A stretch of DNA of 64,000 nucleotides from Streptococcus anginosus (lineage in GTDB: Bacteria > Bacillota > Bacilli > Lactobacillales > Streptococcaceae): the NCBI RefSeq assembly GCF_900636475.1, contig NZ_LR134283.1:806001-870000 (forward strand), given 5' to 3'. The notes below the pieces were generated by a model. That model saw only the letters and a program-made list of their open reading frames with translations, was not told the DNA's origin and ran no database searches. Below, in pieces: positions 38,193 to 48,242 of this stretch (positions are counted from its first letter, which is position 1; every line of letters starts with the position of its first letter). A program made the translations under genes and the position numbers.

Positions 38193-39275
38193 ATGACCAA
38201 AATAAATCAAATTATTTCTTATCTGGAAACAGAAAAAGCAGATGTTGCCGTAGTTTCTGATCCTGTCACGATTAATTATTTAACAGGATTTTATAGCGAC
38301 CCTCATGAACGTCAGATGTTTCTTTTTATTTTCACAAATCATGAACCACTACTCTTTGTTCCTGCTCTTGAAGTAGAACGTGCTAGTGCGATTGTTGATT
38401 TTAAGGTTGTGGGCTATATTGACTCTGAAAATCCTTGGGAAAAAATCAAAGCAGCCTTGCCAGCGGACAGCGCCCGCAAAATTGCTGTTGAATTTGATAA
38501 CTTGATTTTGACAAAATACAATGGATTGCGTACTGTTTTTGAACAAGCTGAATTTACAAACTTAACACCTTGTATCAATCGTATGCGTCTCATCAAATCA
38601 TCCGATGAAATTAAGAAAATGTTTGTTGCTGGAGAATATGCAGATAAGGCTGTTAAGATTGGTTTTGATACTATTTCTCTCGATAAAACAGAAACAGATA
38701 TTATTGCTCAAATTGACTTTGGTATCAAACAACTCGGCTATGAGATGAGCTTTGAGACTATGGTTTTGACAGGTGATAATGCTGCTAATCCGCATGGCAT
38801 TCCGGGTGCAAACAAAGTCGAAAACAATGCCCTGCTTCTATTTGACCTTGGCTGTATGGTCAATGGTTATGCCAGCGATATGACACGGACAGTTGCTGTT
38901 GGAAAACCAGATCAGTTTAAAAAAGACATTTACAATCTAACGCTTGAAGCTCAACGGGCAGCTCTTGACTTCATCAAGCCCGGAGTAACAGCTCATGAAG
39001 TAGACCGCGCAGCACGCGAAGTCATCGAAAAAGCCGGTTATGGTGATTATTTCAATCATCGTCTGGGACATGGTATCGGTATGAGCGTACATGAATTTCC
39101 ATCTATCATGGAAGGAAACGATATGGTTATCGAAGAAGGTATGTGCTTCTCTGTTGAGCCTGGAATTTATATTCCAGGAAAAGTTGGCGTTCGTATCGAA
39201 GACTGCGGTCATGTCACCAAAAATGGCTTTGAAGTCTTTACAAGTACAAGCAAAGATTTACTCTATTTTGATTAA
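38193..39275 (+). CDS. pepQ: Xaa-Pro dipeptidase
   Basis: PepQ cleaves Xaa-Pro dipeptides in the cytoplasm, recycling proline peptides from milk or host proteins. The 360-aa protein has a creatinase-like N-terminal domain and a pita-bread M24 domain with the metal ligands in LLLFDLGCMVNGYASDMTR (Asp pair), GHGIGMSVHE, and EEGMCFSVEPG. GAAGG precedes the ATG. It is divergent from ccpA, the arrangement found in lactic streptococci and lactobacilli, with a shared 260-base regulatory region. Confidence 0.95.
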   Translation: MTKINQIISYLETEKADVAVVSDPVTINYLTGFYSDPHERQMFLFIFTNHEPLLFVPALEVERASAIVDFKVVGYIDSENPWEKIKAALPADSARKIAVEFDNLILTKYNGLRTVFEQAEFTNLTPCINRMRLIKSSDEIKKMFVAGEYADKAVKIGFDTISLDKTETDIIAQIDFGIKQLGYEMSFETMVLTGDNAANPHGIPGANKVENNALLLFDLGCMVNGYASDMTRTVAVGKPDQFKKDIYNLTLEAQRAALDFIKPGVTAHEVDRAAREVIEKAGYGDYFNHRLGHGIGMSVHEFPSIMEGNDMVIEEGMCFSVEPGIYIPGKVGVRIEDCGHVTKNGFEVFTSTSKDLLYFD

Positions 39276-39581
39276 AATACTGAAAAAGAAGCTAAAATAG
39301 TTGATTTAAGGACTGAAGCCTGTATTGGTTTTGGTTCTTTTTATTTTGAACTCTAACTTTGTTGTAATCATCGAATTAACTAATTAACTCGTTTAGTAAT
39401 TAAATCTGTTTTTAAATCTATAAAGCATCTTAACTTTTAACATACCAAAGAAAATTTTATTGTTCTTGATGCCAATTTCTTTTCATGTCATAAAAAAATG
39501 AAGAATTCTTTTCGACAAAAAGTAATGACAGAATCAATTTTACATATTGTTATATTCTATTCATAACTCATTTCATAAGAA
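39276..39581. other. gene-free interval after pepQ
   Basis: AT-rich DNA between convergent pepQ and the GacH-like gene. No frame with a start and ribosome site was found; no clear pepQ terminator, only a weak GAAGCC/GGTTC pairing near 39316-39342 followed by Ts. Confidence 0.45.
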
Positions 39582-39617
39582 AAAACTCCATAGTTGAATT
39601 TTTAGCAAACTATAGAG
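39582..39617 (-). terminator. terminator of the rhamnan operon
   Basis: On the minus strand CTCTATAGTT pairs with AACTATGGAG across a 12-base loop and is followed by six Ts. It ends the rgpA-to-gacH operon. Confidence 0.85.
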
Positions 39618-39644
39618 ATTTGTAGAGCTACTTATTACAGCTTT

Positions 39645-42104
39645 TTATTCACTATGTACTTTAAAAAAATCTTTTGACAAATAGCCTTTACCTGCCACCA
39701 TATCATACTGAATCAACTTCAGGTCTTCTGCAATTTGCTGCCCTTCTGCATCCAAATCTTTTTTATCAACACTTGCCTTATGCAAAACTTCTGTTAATAA
39801 AGCATAATAAGGTGATACTTTTGAATTGGTTTGTTCTAACAATAGAGCTGTGAAGTCACTTGAATTTACAATCGGATAGTCCAATTTAGGTGTTTCATAA
39901 TTACTCCACACAAAATAGTCTGTTAAATATTGACTCTCTGGATTATTTTTGAAAGCTGACTGTGGATAAAGCCCTGGTAAATGATCTCCATAAAAAACAA
40001 CTGTAATTTTTTTATTTATTTTTGAAAGTTGATCAAGAAAATCCTTTGTGGCTACATCTGTGTGGTATAATAAACGAGTATAGTTAGTTAATTGATCGTT
40101 TACATCACTAGAGAAACTATCGTTGCTTGCCTTTAATTCACTCGGTTCTTGTTCAGCCCATGGCGAATGATTTTGCATTGAAATAACAGAAAAGAATTGG
40201 CCGTTATCATTCATATTATCTAAAACAAATTGATAAGTTGAGGCATCACTAGGATGATAACCTTCATTTTCATATTTAATGTTTTTGGTATCTTGTGTAA
40301 TAAAATATTTAAAACCTAATTTTTCATAAATAACATTACGTGCATAATTTGTTGAGCTTTCTAAATGGATAGCAATTTTATTACTTTTATTATATTGATC
40401 ACTAATCGAAGGAAATTTATTCATTTTTGGAACAACTTCAGTATAGATTACAGATACACTTTGAGAGAGATTATAAAAAGGCAAACCTGTTAAGGTCTGA
40501 AACTCCATATTTGCTGTTCCACCACCATAGCCATCCGATTTCATGAGACCACTAGTTACGTTATTTTTAATTCCTTCAGTATTTGGAATCGGATTTTCAC
40601 TAACAGATACACCATCTATGCGCCTAGGGTCGGCAAAACTTTCACTTAAAACATAAATTACTGTTTGCTTTTCAATAACCTCACTACGAGATTGATTCAT
40701 GATATTAGTCAAAGACTTGTATTTTTTTTCAATACTTTTAATTTTTTCTTGATTATATCCTTTGGGATATTGCATATTTTGGGTTGTAAGCTGATTAAGC
40801 CAAACAAAACTTAGAGATTTAAAATGAGCATGAGTCGTATTTCCCATCCATGTAATATCTTGATTATTATTAATTTTAGATAAAATTGGAATACCATTTA
40901 CAATTTTATTATCTTTTTTATTTGAGAATATTAAATGAACAAACAAGCATGCTAAAATAATCATAGTCAATGATGTTATTTGATATCTTTTTGATGAAAA
41001 AATATTTTGTTTAAAAAGAAATTTTCTCAAGCCAATATAAAGACTTGCTCCTACTAATAATACAATTACAAGATATTTTATGTTATTTGTGCTAACAAAA
41101 GATAAAAGCACTTTAGGCGATAACAACCAAGCTAAATCACTCGGTAAAATTGGTTCGCTTCGCATACTAAATTTCAAAAAATTAGCATAAGTAAAAATTG
41201 AAAGTATAGTAACTAATAATATGCTAGCTAGTAAAAATCTATTGAGTACAAAATAAATAAATAAAGATAGTAATGCTATTGTTATAATTTGAAAACTAGT
41301 CGAACCCGGCAACGTATAAAGTCCCCAATAATCACCAACACCCAATCCCATACTCATTTGTATAAGTACATTAAAAAACAAGCCAAAGAAAATACTAACC
41401 ACAATTGATGAATAAACTGTCCCTCTATTGTTTACAATATCTTCAATACCACGAATACTCAAATATATGATAAAAAGAACAAAAACCATAGCTAACGATG
41501 TTTCAAAAAAATAAGAAACCGTTCCAAACTGATTAAAGATTCCATCATTTGAAATAACCCAAGTTATTTTACTATCATTAATACAAAATAAAAGGAAAAA
41601 TTGAGAAAGGAAAAAATTCTCATAGAGTGAATTAGTAGAAAATAAAAATGTAAGTTTATCAACATCAATTATTTTCTTGCCTCTCTTCCCTGGACTTATC
41701 ATCCTATAAATAAATGTACTTAAAATAGAAATACTTAAAATTAAAAGAACTGGAAGCAAAGCTTTATATTGCAGTAAATGATTTTTGTTAAAGCTCCAAA
41801 TATTAAAGTTTGGATTATTAATATTCATTGATATGGTAACAAGATAAGAGAATATACAATAGATAATATGAATAAGTACTAATTTGAAATAAAATTTTTT
41901 ACGAAATTTACAAAAGAATACACAAAGACCCAATATCAAAATGGAAAAATAGTATAAACTTTCAAGTAATATTCCAGAAAAAAATTCTACTTTTCGAGTA
42001 ATTAAACTTCCTTGATCACTTCTTATCAAACTATAATTTTCTAAAATATAAAAAAGAAAAAATATAACTGCCAAATAGATATAATCAATTTTAATTTTTT
42101 TCAT
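39645..42104 (-). CDS. gacH: GacH-like LtaS-family glycerol phosphate transferase
   Basis: The 819-aa protein has about twelve membrane segments in its first 420 residues, then an extracellular sulfatase/LtaS-type domain. Catalytic features are visible: SESFADPRR, GGGTANMEFQTLTG with the expected nucleophile Thr, and FYGDHLPGLYP. It closely fits GacH/SccH, which adds glycerol phosphate to side-chain sugars of rhamnose polysaccharides in S. pyogenes and S. mutans. It is last in the rgp operon, as gacH follows gacG. The gene is visibly more AT-rich than rgpA-rgpD. A role in another phosphoglycerol modification cannot be excluded. Confidence 0.85.
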   Translation of the reverse strand: MKKIKIDYIYLAVIFFLFYILENYSLIRSDQGSLITRKVEFFSGILLESLYYFSILILGLCVFFCKFRKKFYFKLVLIHIIYCIFSYLVTISMNINNPNFNIWSFNKNHLLQYKALLPVLLILSISILSTFIYRMISPGKRGKKIIDVDKLTFLFSTNSLYENFFLSQFFLLFCINDSKITWVISNDGIFNQFGTVSYFFETSLAMVFVLFIIYLSIRGIEDIVNNRGTVYSSIVVSIFFGLFFNVLIQMSMGLGVGDYWGLYTLPGSTSFQIITIALLSLFIYFVLNRFLLASILLVTILSIFTYANFLKFSMRSEPILPSDLAWLLSPKVLLSFVSTNNIKYLVIVLLVGASLYIGLRKFLFKQNIFSSKRYQITSLTMIILACLFVHLIFSNKKDNKIVNGIPILSKINNNQDITWMGNTTHAHFKSLSFVWLNQLTTQNMQYPKGYNQEKIKSIEKKYKSLTNIMNQSRSEVIEKQTVIYVLSESFADPRRIDGVSVSENPIPNTEGIKNNVTSGLMKSDGYGGGTANMEFQTLTGLPFYNLSQSVSVIYTEVVPKMNKFPSISDQYNKSNKIAIHLESSTNYARNVIYEKLGFKYFITQDTKNIKYENEGYHPSDASTYQFVLDNMNDNGQFFSVISMQNHSPWAEQEPSELKASNDSFSSDVNDQLTNYTRLLYHTDVATKDFLDQLSKINKKITVVFYGDHLPGLYPQSAFKNNPESQYLTDYFVWSNYETPKLDYPIVNSSDFTALLLEQTNSKVSPYYALLTEVLHKASVDKKDLDAEGQQIAEDLKLIQYDMVAGKGYLSKDFFKVHSE

Positions 42105-42111
42105 AGCACTC

Positions 42112-43875
42112 TCAATTCTTTTTATTTAGAATTCTTTTAATAATATATTTAATCGCTCTGGCTGGTCCAATAAAGATATATTTGAAGGCTCCTTTTATGC
42201 CACCCATGTATGTAAAATCCACATAAGTGTGTGGTACGCTATCGCCACGTTCATTGTATAATTTATTATCGACAAAAGGTGTTATTTCAATTTTATTTTT
42301 AGAAATTCTAAAATCATAATGTTCATTCCATGCAACATAAACTATTAATCTTTCGATAGCATGTAAAATTGAATTTTGAGGTAATGGTTCAATAGGAACA
42401 TCTTTATCTGTCAAATCTAAATCAAATAATGGTTTCAATGCATCATACTTAAACCAAATAAAAGTTCCATAACTCATAACAAAAGTATGAAAAGTATTAA
42501 AATCAATTGGCTTAGTCATCTTCATTTTGTACCATAAATCATTCATTTCAGGAGCGATTAAGTGTTCATTCCATGCGTCTACAATTTTATTATACCTGAA
42601 AAAGGTTGGAATATCTGAAATAACAAGGCCTAGCTTATCATTTTCAAAATTAGCAAGGATATTATCAGCAGGTTTGATTAACATATCAATTAATTCGTTA
42701 CGCCAAGATTCGCCTGCCCAGAAATCAGCTTCCTTAGATTTCTTTGTATGAAAATGTCCAATATAATCATAAGTTGACAGATATTTTTTCAATTTCAACA
42801 TTGGTAAAACATCACGACCAATGTTACCTGTCACAAAAATATGAGCATTTTTATGATTCTGATTTAAAATTGCTTCAATTTCTAATTTCTTAGTATCATT
42901 ATCAGTCGTAATGAATAAATCATAAGCAAAATGGAAGTTTTCAAATGCTTTTAGGAAATCTTCTAACAAATCAACATAAAAGACATGCAGATGCACTCCA
43001 ATTTTCTTGTTTGACAAAGAAGTAGGGGCCGTTGTCTGAATATATTTGCGTGCTAAAAGGTACTTAAAATCAGGGAAATTAATTTCAGACATATGTGAAA
43101 CAATCAAATCCACTGGATAATCTGACTTTTTAGCAATTTCTTCCAAGAGATAGGGGGCTATGTGCTGATTATTATCAATCGCTTTAACCTTTATGAAAGG
43201 AACCTTGTGATTTAAAATAGCCGTTGGATTATAGTAAGAAAAGTCAGGATGAAGCATGCCTGTTGTATCTTCATTAACTGTATCAAAGACCGTCTGGTAG
43301 CGGAAACCAGCAGCCAAAAAGGTCGTTGTTACCTTGGTTTCATAATCATTGATAACTTCTTGGACATCTGTATGATTTTTCACATTTTCCCAAAAATTTC
43401 TAAAAACCGAAGATGCAATAACTGGTTTTTTAAAAGTGATAAAGTAACTTTGGATATGCTCAGGAAAGCCCTGCGTCTGACGAGATTTTTTTGTCCTACG
43501 ATTATTGGTCAAGCCCCAGAAATCAACTTGGTCGTTGGCTTCATAATTGAGATAATAATCTTTGATATCCCAAAGAGGACCAAAACAAGTATCATTCATG
43601 ATAGTAACAACATCATAGGTTGTAATATCATCAAAGCCGACATGAGTCATGCCATCACGCCAAGCTGCAAAATCAAAACCGACATTTTCACGTTGAATAA
43701 AATTATCTATCAAATGCAAATCAACTAAATTCTGATAATCACGCTCGCTAACTTGGCTATTTGAGATAAAAACAACCTTTGAAAACAGTGGTTGCATTTG
43801 TTTCAGTTGATAATAAACATGCGAACTCACACGATTATATTTATTAAAATGCACGTATAAAAGCAGACGCTTCAT
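42112..43875 (-). CDS. rgpF: rhamnan synthesis protein RgpF
   Basis: The 587-aa protein matches RgpF: an N-terminal domain starting MKRLLLYVHFNKYNRVSSHV, a GT-A-like block (GFDFAAWRDG, DTCFGPLWD), and a second similar half with GNIGRDVLPML and GHFHTKKS. The family makes rhamnan backbone linkages at the cytoplasmic face. Its internal repeat-like design suggests two transferase sites. It overlaps rgpE by 4 bases and is followed by the gacH-like gene after 7. Confidence 0.92.
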   Translation of the reverse strand: MKRLLLYVHFNKYNRVSSHVYYQLKQMQPLFSKVVFISNSQVSERDYQNLVDLHLIDNFIQRENVGFDFAAWRDGMTHVGFDDITTYDVVTIMNDTCFGPLWDIKDYYLNYEANDQVDFWGLTNNRRTKKSRQTQGFPEHIQSYFITFKKPVIASSVFRNFWENVKNHTDVQEVINDYETKVTTTFLAAGFRYQTVFDTVNEDTTGMLHPDFSYYNPTAILNHKVPFIKVKAIDNNQHIAPYLLEEIAKKSDYPVDLIVSHMSEINFPDFKYLLARKYIQTTAPTSLSNKKIGVHLHVFYVDLLEDFLKAFENFHFAYDLFITTDNDTKKLEIEAILNQNHKNAHIFVTGNIGRDVLPMLKLKKYLSTYDYIGHFHTKKSKEADFWAGESWRNELIDMLIKPADNILANFENDKLGLVISDIPTFFRYNKIVDAWNEHLIAPEMNDLWYKMKMTKPIDFNTFHTFVMSYGTFIWFKYDALKPLFDLDLTDKDVPIEPLPQNSILHAIERLIVYVAWNEHYDFRISKNKIEITPFVDNKLYNERGDSVPHTYVDFTYMGGIKGAFKYIFIGPARAIKYIIKRILNKKN

Positions 43876-45269
43876 TTTCTTCTCCTAAAAAAGTTGATAA
43901 TTTTTGTTGGAATCATCCAACGACGTGAATGGGTAACCGAATCGTAGCGAACAACCATTTCTTCCAGAGCTCGCTTGTAGTGCAGACGCTCTTGGTTAAC
44001 TATTTCAAACTGAATTTTATAAGAACTAAGTTCTTTTAGTTCTTGTGATACTTTAAAAAGATCATTAGCCAGAAGTTTTGCCACAAAGTCATTTGAAGTA
44101 ATATTATCTACATTAAACATTGAATAGTTTAATGTAAAATCTTTCTTTCTAATTTTCGAAATATCATAAATCAATTGTGGATCAGGTTGATTGAAAAAGA
44201 CATAGTCACCAACTAACTTGCCATTAGTTAAACTTGGAAGGATTTCTGTTTGATAATCATTAGCAACCAAGGAAACACGTTTATAAAAGCTTTCAATTTC
44301 AGAAAGGTCAATTCGCAACCGCACTGTATCTTCTGGCAAATCAAATGAAAAACTATCCTGATACTTCATAGGGATTTCCAGCACTCGCTCTTGGCTAAAC
44401 TCTTCATCATCACCTGAAAAATAAATCGTCACATACTGCTTATCAACCTGTGATACCAGATTACTTTTCTGAGACAGAGCAATTTCAAAACGATTATCTT
44501 GTTTAAGTAATAGCTCAAGCGCACGCTGGTAGTCGCAAGGATATTTTTCTAAATATTCCAACTGTGTTTGTAATAAACGCTCAAAACGCCGTTGAAGCTT
44601 GGCATCATCCTGAGTACGTGAATCCGACTCTGGATCCATTCGATAGACCGTAGTCGAATCTGGCAAAAAACTCAATGTCGTTCGTCGAAATAATTCTAGT
44701 TGGATGTTAAAAGTATCGTCCGCAGTGTTAACATCAATGAGGTCATTAACTTCTCGCATCAGATCAGTGTCAACCAGCCAAGTTGAAGCCATGGTCATTC
44801 CCTTCAAGACAAGCATCTCTTCGTAAGAAGTCAATAGTGGAATAACTTGGTTTTTAAAGACATCTGCCTGTGTTGTTCTACCAAAGGAATCCACTATATC
44901 AAACTCTGTATTAGACCATTTAGAATTTGGTGTAGTTTCCAACAAGTCAACCTGTTTTTGTAACTTCTCATCGTCTATCCAGTAATCATCCCCATCACAA
45001 CGGGCAATATACTGACCGCGAGCTTCCTTACAAATAGCAACCCAAGTTTTGGCAATCCCTTGATTTTCAGAATTGAAAAAAGTACGAATTTTATCAGGAT
45101 AGCGCTGTCCATAATTGCGGATAATATCAACTGACTCATCTGTAGAACAATCGTCAACCAGAATAATTTCAAATTCAAAATTGGTTTTTTGGCGCAAAAA
45201 ACTATCAATAGCATCTGCTATCCACTTTCCCTTATTGTAATTTGTACAAATAACAGATACTTTTGGCAT
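43872..45269 (-). CDS. rgpE: RgpE-type rhamnan glycosyltransferase (GT2)
   Basis: The 465-aa protein has an N-terminal GT-A domain of family 2 (VSVICTNYNKGKWI at residues 4-17, VDDCST, CDGDDYWID near 92-100), then a longer C-terminal region with beta-rich and coiled segments. It fits RgpE/GacF-position proteins of the rhamnose polysaccharide loci. Exact linkage made is not deducible. It follows rgpD by 17 bases and overlaps rgpF by 4. Confidence 0.88.
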   Translation of the reverse strand: MPKVSVICTNYNKGKWIADAIDSFLRQKTNFEFEIILVDDCSTDESVDIIRNYGQRYPDKIRTFFNSENQGIAKTWVAICKEARGQYIARCDGDDYWIDDEKLQKQVDLLETTPNSKWSNTEFDIVDSFGRTTQADVFKNQVIPLLTSYEEMLVLKGMTMASTWLVDTDLMREVNDLIDVNTADDTFNIQLELFRRTTLSFLPDSTTVYRMDPESDSRTQDDAKLQRRFERLLQTQLEYLEKYPCDYQRALELLLKQDNRFEIALSQKSNLVSQVDKQYVTIYFSGDDEEFSQERVLEIPMKYQDSFSFDLPEDTVRLRIDLSEIESFYKRVSLVANDYQTEILPSLTNGKLVGDYVFFNQPDPQLIYDISKIRKKDFTLNYSMFNVDNITSNDFVAKLLANDLFKVSQELKELSSYKIQFEIVNQERLHYKRALEEMVVRYDSVTHSRRWMIPTKIINFFRRRK

Positions 45270-45286
45270 GCTTATATCCTCAACTT

Positions 45287-46501
45287 TTAATCATTAAAGA
45301 TCCAATTTCCATTTCGCTGAATTAAACCACTAGCAGAATCCAAGGCAGATTTGTCATCTGGCGCAATATCATCACGGTTAATCCAAATAATCGGTGTCTG
45401 TATACTATCAGCAAAACCAAGCATTTGTCCTGCTTTATCACGCACAGTAACCTCTAATTTCATTTTCAAATCGTTAACATTTGGCAACAAACACTCATAA
45501 GTTACCTGCTTGTGCCCTGCTCCAGATGTTGGAAAATTCATTGAATTATCATTATAAATCCAAATATTGCGGTCAATGTCAGTTAAAGACAGAGCAATGT
45601 AGGTTTGAACGTCTTCAAGAACATCATAAGAAACGGTGAAAGATACTTTCTCTTTTGGTGTCATACGAGTTGGAGAGTGAAGCTCAACATTAACATTTTC
45701 AACTTGAACCGCCTTTTCTTCCATCTTATCATCAGTTTCAGAGTCTTCAATGACTTGTTCAGTATTGTCGTAACTGTATTGATTGGCAACATTAAAGGGT
45801 TCCCCGTAGGCTTTAACTAAACCGTCTTCAATAAGCACCGCACGGTTACAATACTTCTTAACTGCACCCATATCATGAGTGACCAGAATGGTCGTCTTGC
45901 CTGATTTTTTACGTTCCATGAAGTAATCATTACACTTGCGTTGGAAAGCTTCATCACCTACTGCCAATACCTCATCCAAAATCAGGACATCACCTTGTGC
46001 CTTGATAGCAACAGAAAAAGCTAAGCGGACCTGCATACCGCTGGAGTAGTTTTTTAATTTTTGGTTCATGAATTCTTCGAGTTCTGCAAATTCAACAATA
46101 CCGTCATACATATTATCAATTTCATTAGTACTAAAACCAAGAAGTGCACCATTCATATAAACATTTTCACGTCCAGTTAATTCTGGGTTAAAGCCGACAC
46201 CAAGTTCAATAAAGGAAACCATTTTCCCGTTTACCGTGACTTTGCCCTTTTCAGGAACATAAATCTGAGAAATAATTTTCAAAAGTGTTGATTTCCCAGA
46301 ACCGTTACGACCAACAATCCCAAAGAAGTCACCTTCTTCAACTTCAAAGTTGATATCTTTTAAAACATGCTGCTCTTTATACCCCTTAATGCCCCTGAAG
46401 CGATTCACTAAGGTTGTACGAAGACTATTGGTTGCTTCTGTAGGTAGTTTAAAATATTTGCTAACATGATCAACTTTTACTGCAATTTTTTTATCTGACA
46501 T
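45287..46501 (-). CDS. rgpD: rhamnan ABC exporter ATP-binding protein
   Basis: The 404-aa protein joins an ABC ATPase (GRNGSGKST near residues 63-71, YSSGMQVRLAFS signature, VLILDEVLAVGD Walker B) to a C-terminal beta-sandwich domain (from about 265) of the Wzt type. That domain in Wzt proteins recognises the finished glycan. With RgpC it exports the undecaprenyl-linked rhamnan. It overlaps rgpC by one base. Confidence 0.94.
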   Translation of the reverse strand: MSDKKIAVKVDHVSKYFKLPTEATNSLRTTLVNRFRGIKGYKEQHVLKDINFEVEEGDFFGIVGRNGSGKSTLLKIISQIYVPEKGKVTVNGKMVSFIELGVGFNPELTGRENVYMNGALLGFSTNEIDNMYDGIVEFAELEEFMNQKLKNYSSGMQVRLAFSVAIKAQGDVLILDEVLAVGDEAFQRKCNDYFMERKKSGKTTILVTHDMGAVKKYCNRAVLIEDGLVKAYGEPFNVANQYSYDNTEQVIEDSETDDKMEEKAVQVENVNVELHSPTRMTPKEKVSFTVSYDVLEDVQTYIALSLTDIDRNIWIYNDNSMNFPTSGAGHKQVTYECLLPNVNDLKMKLEVTVRDKAGQMLGFADSIQTPIIWINRDDIAPDDKSALDSASGLIQRNGNWIFND

Positions 46502-47307
46502 TATAAAATCTCCGCAAATTTTTTAGCATTTTTATTAAATATCAAAAAGCCAACTATAAAGATAAGAAATGGCAATAAATATGGAATAGCTACAATAAAC
46601 TTATTATTTATCATTTGCCAAATAGGAGTATTTGCCTTATCAATCAGAAAATAGCGCATATCCTGAATAATTTGAGCTAATGGATTCATCATGACAAGCT
46701 TTGCAGCCGTAGGATTTTTATCTGCAATAAAACTAATTGGATAAATAATGGGGGTTGCATATAATCCAGCTTGTAACATGACTTCCCAAATTTGAGATAA
46801 ATCACGAAAACGAACAAAAAGAGTCGCTAAGATAAAGGCTAAACCACTTGCAATGAGAAATAATTCTACAAATAACGGAAGAAGCCATAAAGCAGAAATG
46901 GTAAAGCGAACCCCGTTAGCAAGCGCAAAAATCAAAACAACTATAAGGTTAATTGAAAAATTGATGGCTGCCCCTGCTACTGCTGAAATGACAACAATAT
47001 GTTTAGAAAAGTTCAGCTTACGAAGTAAATCTCCACGGGTAACAATTGAAACCATGCCCATTGAAGTCGCTTCTGAAAAAAAAGACCAGATAACATTAGC
47101 TAAAAGAAGAGCTACTGCAAAATGAGGTACATTCCCACCTAAACGAAGAAATCTAATAAAAACAAAATACATAATTGTAAACATTAGAAGGGGCTTTAAA
47201 ATTGACCAAAGATAGCCAATCAAGCTCCCTTGATACCGTAATTTAAAATCTGTTTTAATCATCTCGCGTAAGAGAATCATATTTTTTCGACTAAATAAGT
47301 CCATCAT
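46501..47307 (-). CDS. rgpC: rhamnan ABC exporter permease
   Basis: The 268-aa protein is an ABC-2 type (Wzm-like) permease with six hydrophobic segments and the conserved N-terminal LREMIKTDFKLRYQGSLIGY and WSILKPLLMF. It forms the membrane channel paired with the RgpD ATPase. One-base overlaps with rgpB and rgpD indicate tight co-translation. Confidence 0.94.
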   Translation of the reverse strand: MMDLFSRKNMILLREMIKTDFKLRYQGSLIGYLWSILKPLLMFTIMYFVFIRFLRLGGNVPHFAVALLLANVIWSFFSEATSMGMVSIVTRGDLLRKLNFSKHIVVISAVAGAAINFSINLIVVLIFALANGVRFTISALWLLPLFVELFLIASGLAFILATLFVRFRDLSQIWEVMLQAGLYATPIIYPISFIADKNPTAAKLVMMNPLAQIIQDMRYFLIDKANTPIWQMINNKFIVAIPYLLPFLIFIVGFLIFNKNAKKFAEIL

Positions 47308-48242
47308 TACTCCTTATAAGCAAATTTTGTAAGAATGAGTGTTGTAAAGACAAAAGTGTGGAAGGCACGATTCTTTCGATAACCATATTTTTGAAGACGA
47401 CGCAAGCGTTCCATAAACGGGACTTCCATGATTGTCACAAAATTTTCAATCAGTTCTTTATTTTGAGTAGCCAAAGGCAAAGCTAATAAATTCCTTGCTT
47501 GTTCTTGGCTATCTTGAATCAATTTCCAATATTTTGCGAAGAGAATATGCGGGCGAATCCAATTCTGCATTCTTTTTCTGAGGGTTCTTGCACCTAAAAC
47601 ATTATTGGAATGTTGCCGATATAATTCACTTGGTTGGTCTATATAGACTAAATGACCAAAAGCTGCTGCCAACAAAGCCAAATACCAGTCATGCATGAGA
47701 AGATCATGAGCTTCTTGGCCTGTCCATAAGTCAGCCAGAGCTTGGTTAATCATCGAAACGCCGCCTGTAACAGTATTTTCTGTTAATTCTTGGAGCAGTT
47801 CCGTGTTTGCATGGTCAGACTGTGTACGAATCATACTTTCATGTACGACATTTAACTCTTGATCTACAACTTTTAAATCCGTATACACCAGTAAAGGCTG
47901 ACTGTCATCATGCTTAATCGCTTCTTTTAGCTGCATTTCTACTTTCTCAGGTAGCCAGACATCATCTTGATCGCTAAAAAAGTAAATATCTGACTCTTGA
48001 TATTTCAAAAGATAAAAGAAACTTTTGATAACACCAAGATTTTCAACGCTATCAGGATTCACAAAATGAATGCGATTATCTTTTTGACAAAAATCTTGAA
48101 TAATCTCACGCGTCCTGTCTTTAGAACCATCATCTCGGATTAACAGCTGCCAGTCTGTATGGGTCTGCTGCCGAATACTTTCAATTTGTTCTGCTAAAAA
48201 CCGTTCACCATTGTAGGTGGACATGAGAATAGTCACTTTCAT
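47307..48242 (-). CDS. rgpB: rhamnosyltransferase RgpB (GT2)
   Basis: The 311-aa GT-A protein has VTILMSTYNGERFLAEQI at the start, DDGSKDRT, and the DQDDVW motif (about residues 92-97) typical of RgpB/GacC rhamnosyltransferases, which add the second rhamnose to the lipid-linked primer from dTDP-rhamnose. Cytoplasmic or membrane-peripheral. It overlaps rgpA by 4 bases. Confidence 0.92.
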   Translation of the reverse strand: MKVTILMSTYNGERFLAEQIESIRQQTHTDWQLLIRDDGSKDRTREIIQDFCQKDNRIHFVNPDSVENLGVIKSFFYLLKYQESDIYFFSDQDDVWLPEKVEMQLKEAIKHDDSQPLLVYTDLKVVDQELNVVHESMIRTQSDHANTELLQELTENTVTGGVSMINQALADLWTGQEAHDLLMHDWYLALLAAAFGHLVYIDQPSELYRQHSNNVLGARTLRKRMQNWIRPHILFAKYWKLIQDSQEQARNLLALPLATQNKELIENFVTIMEVPFMERLRRLQKYGYRKNRAFHTFVFTTLILTKFAYKE

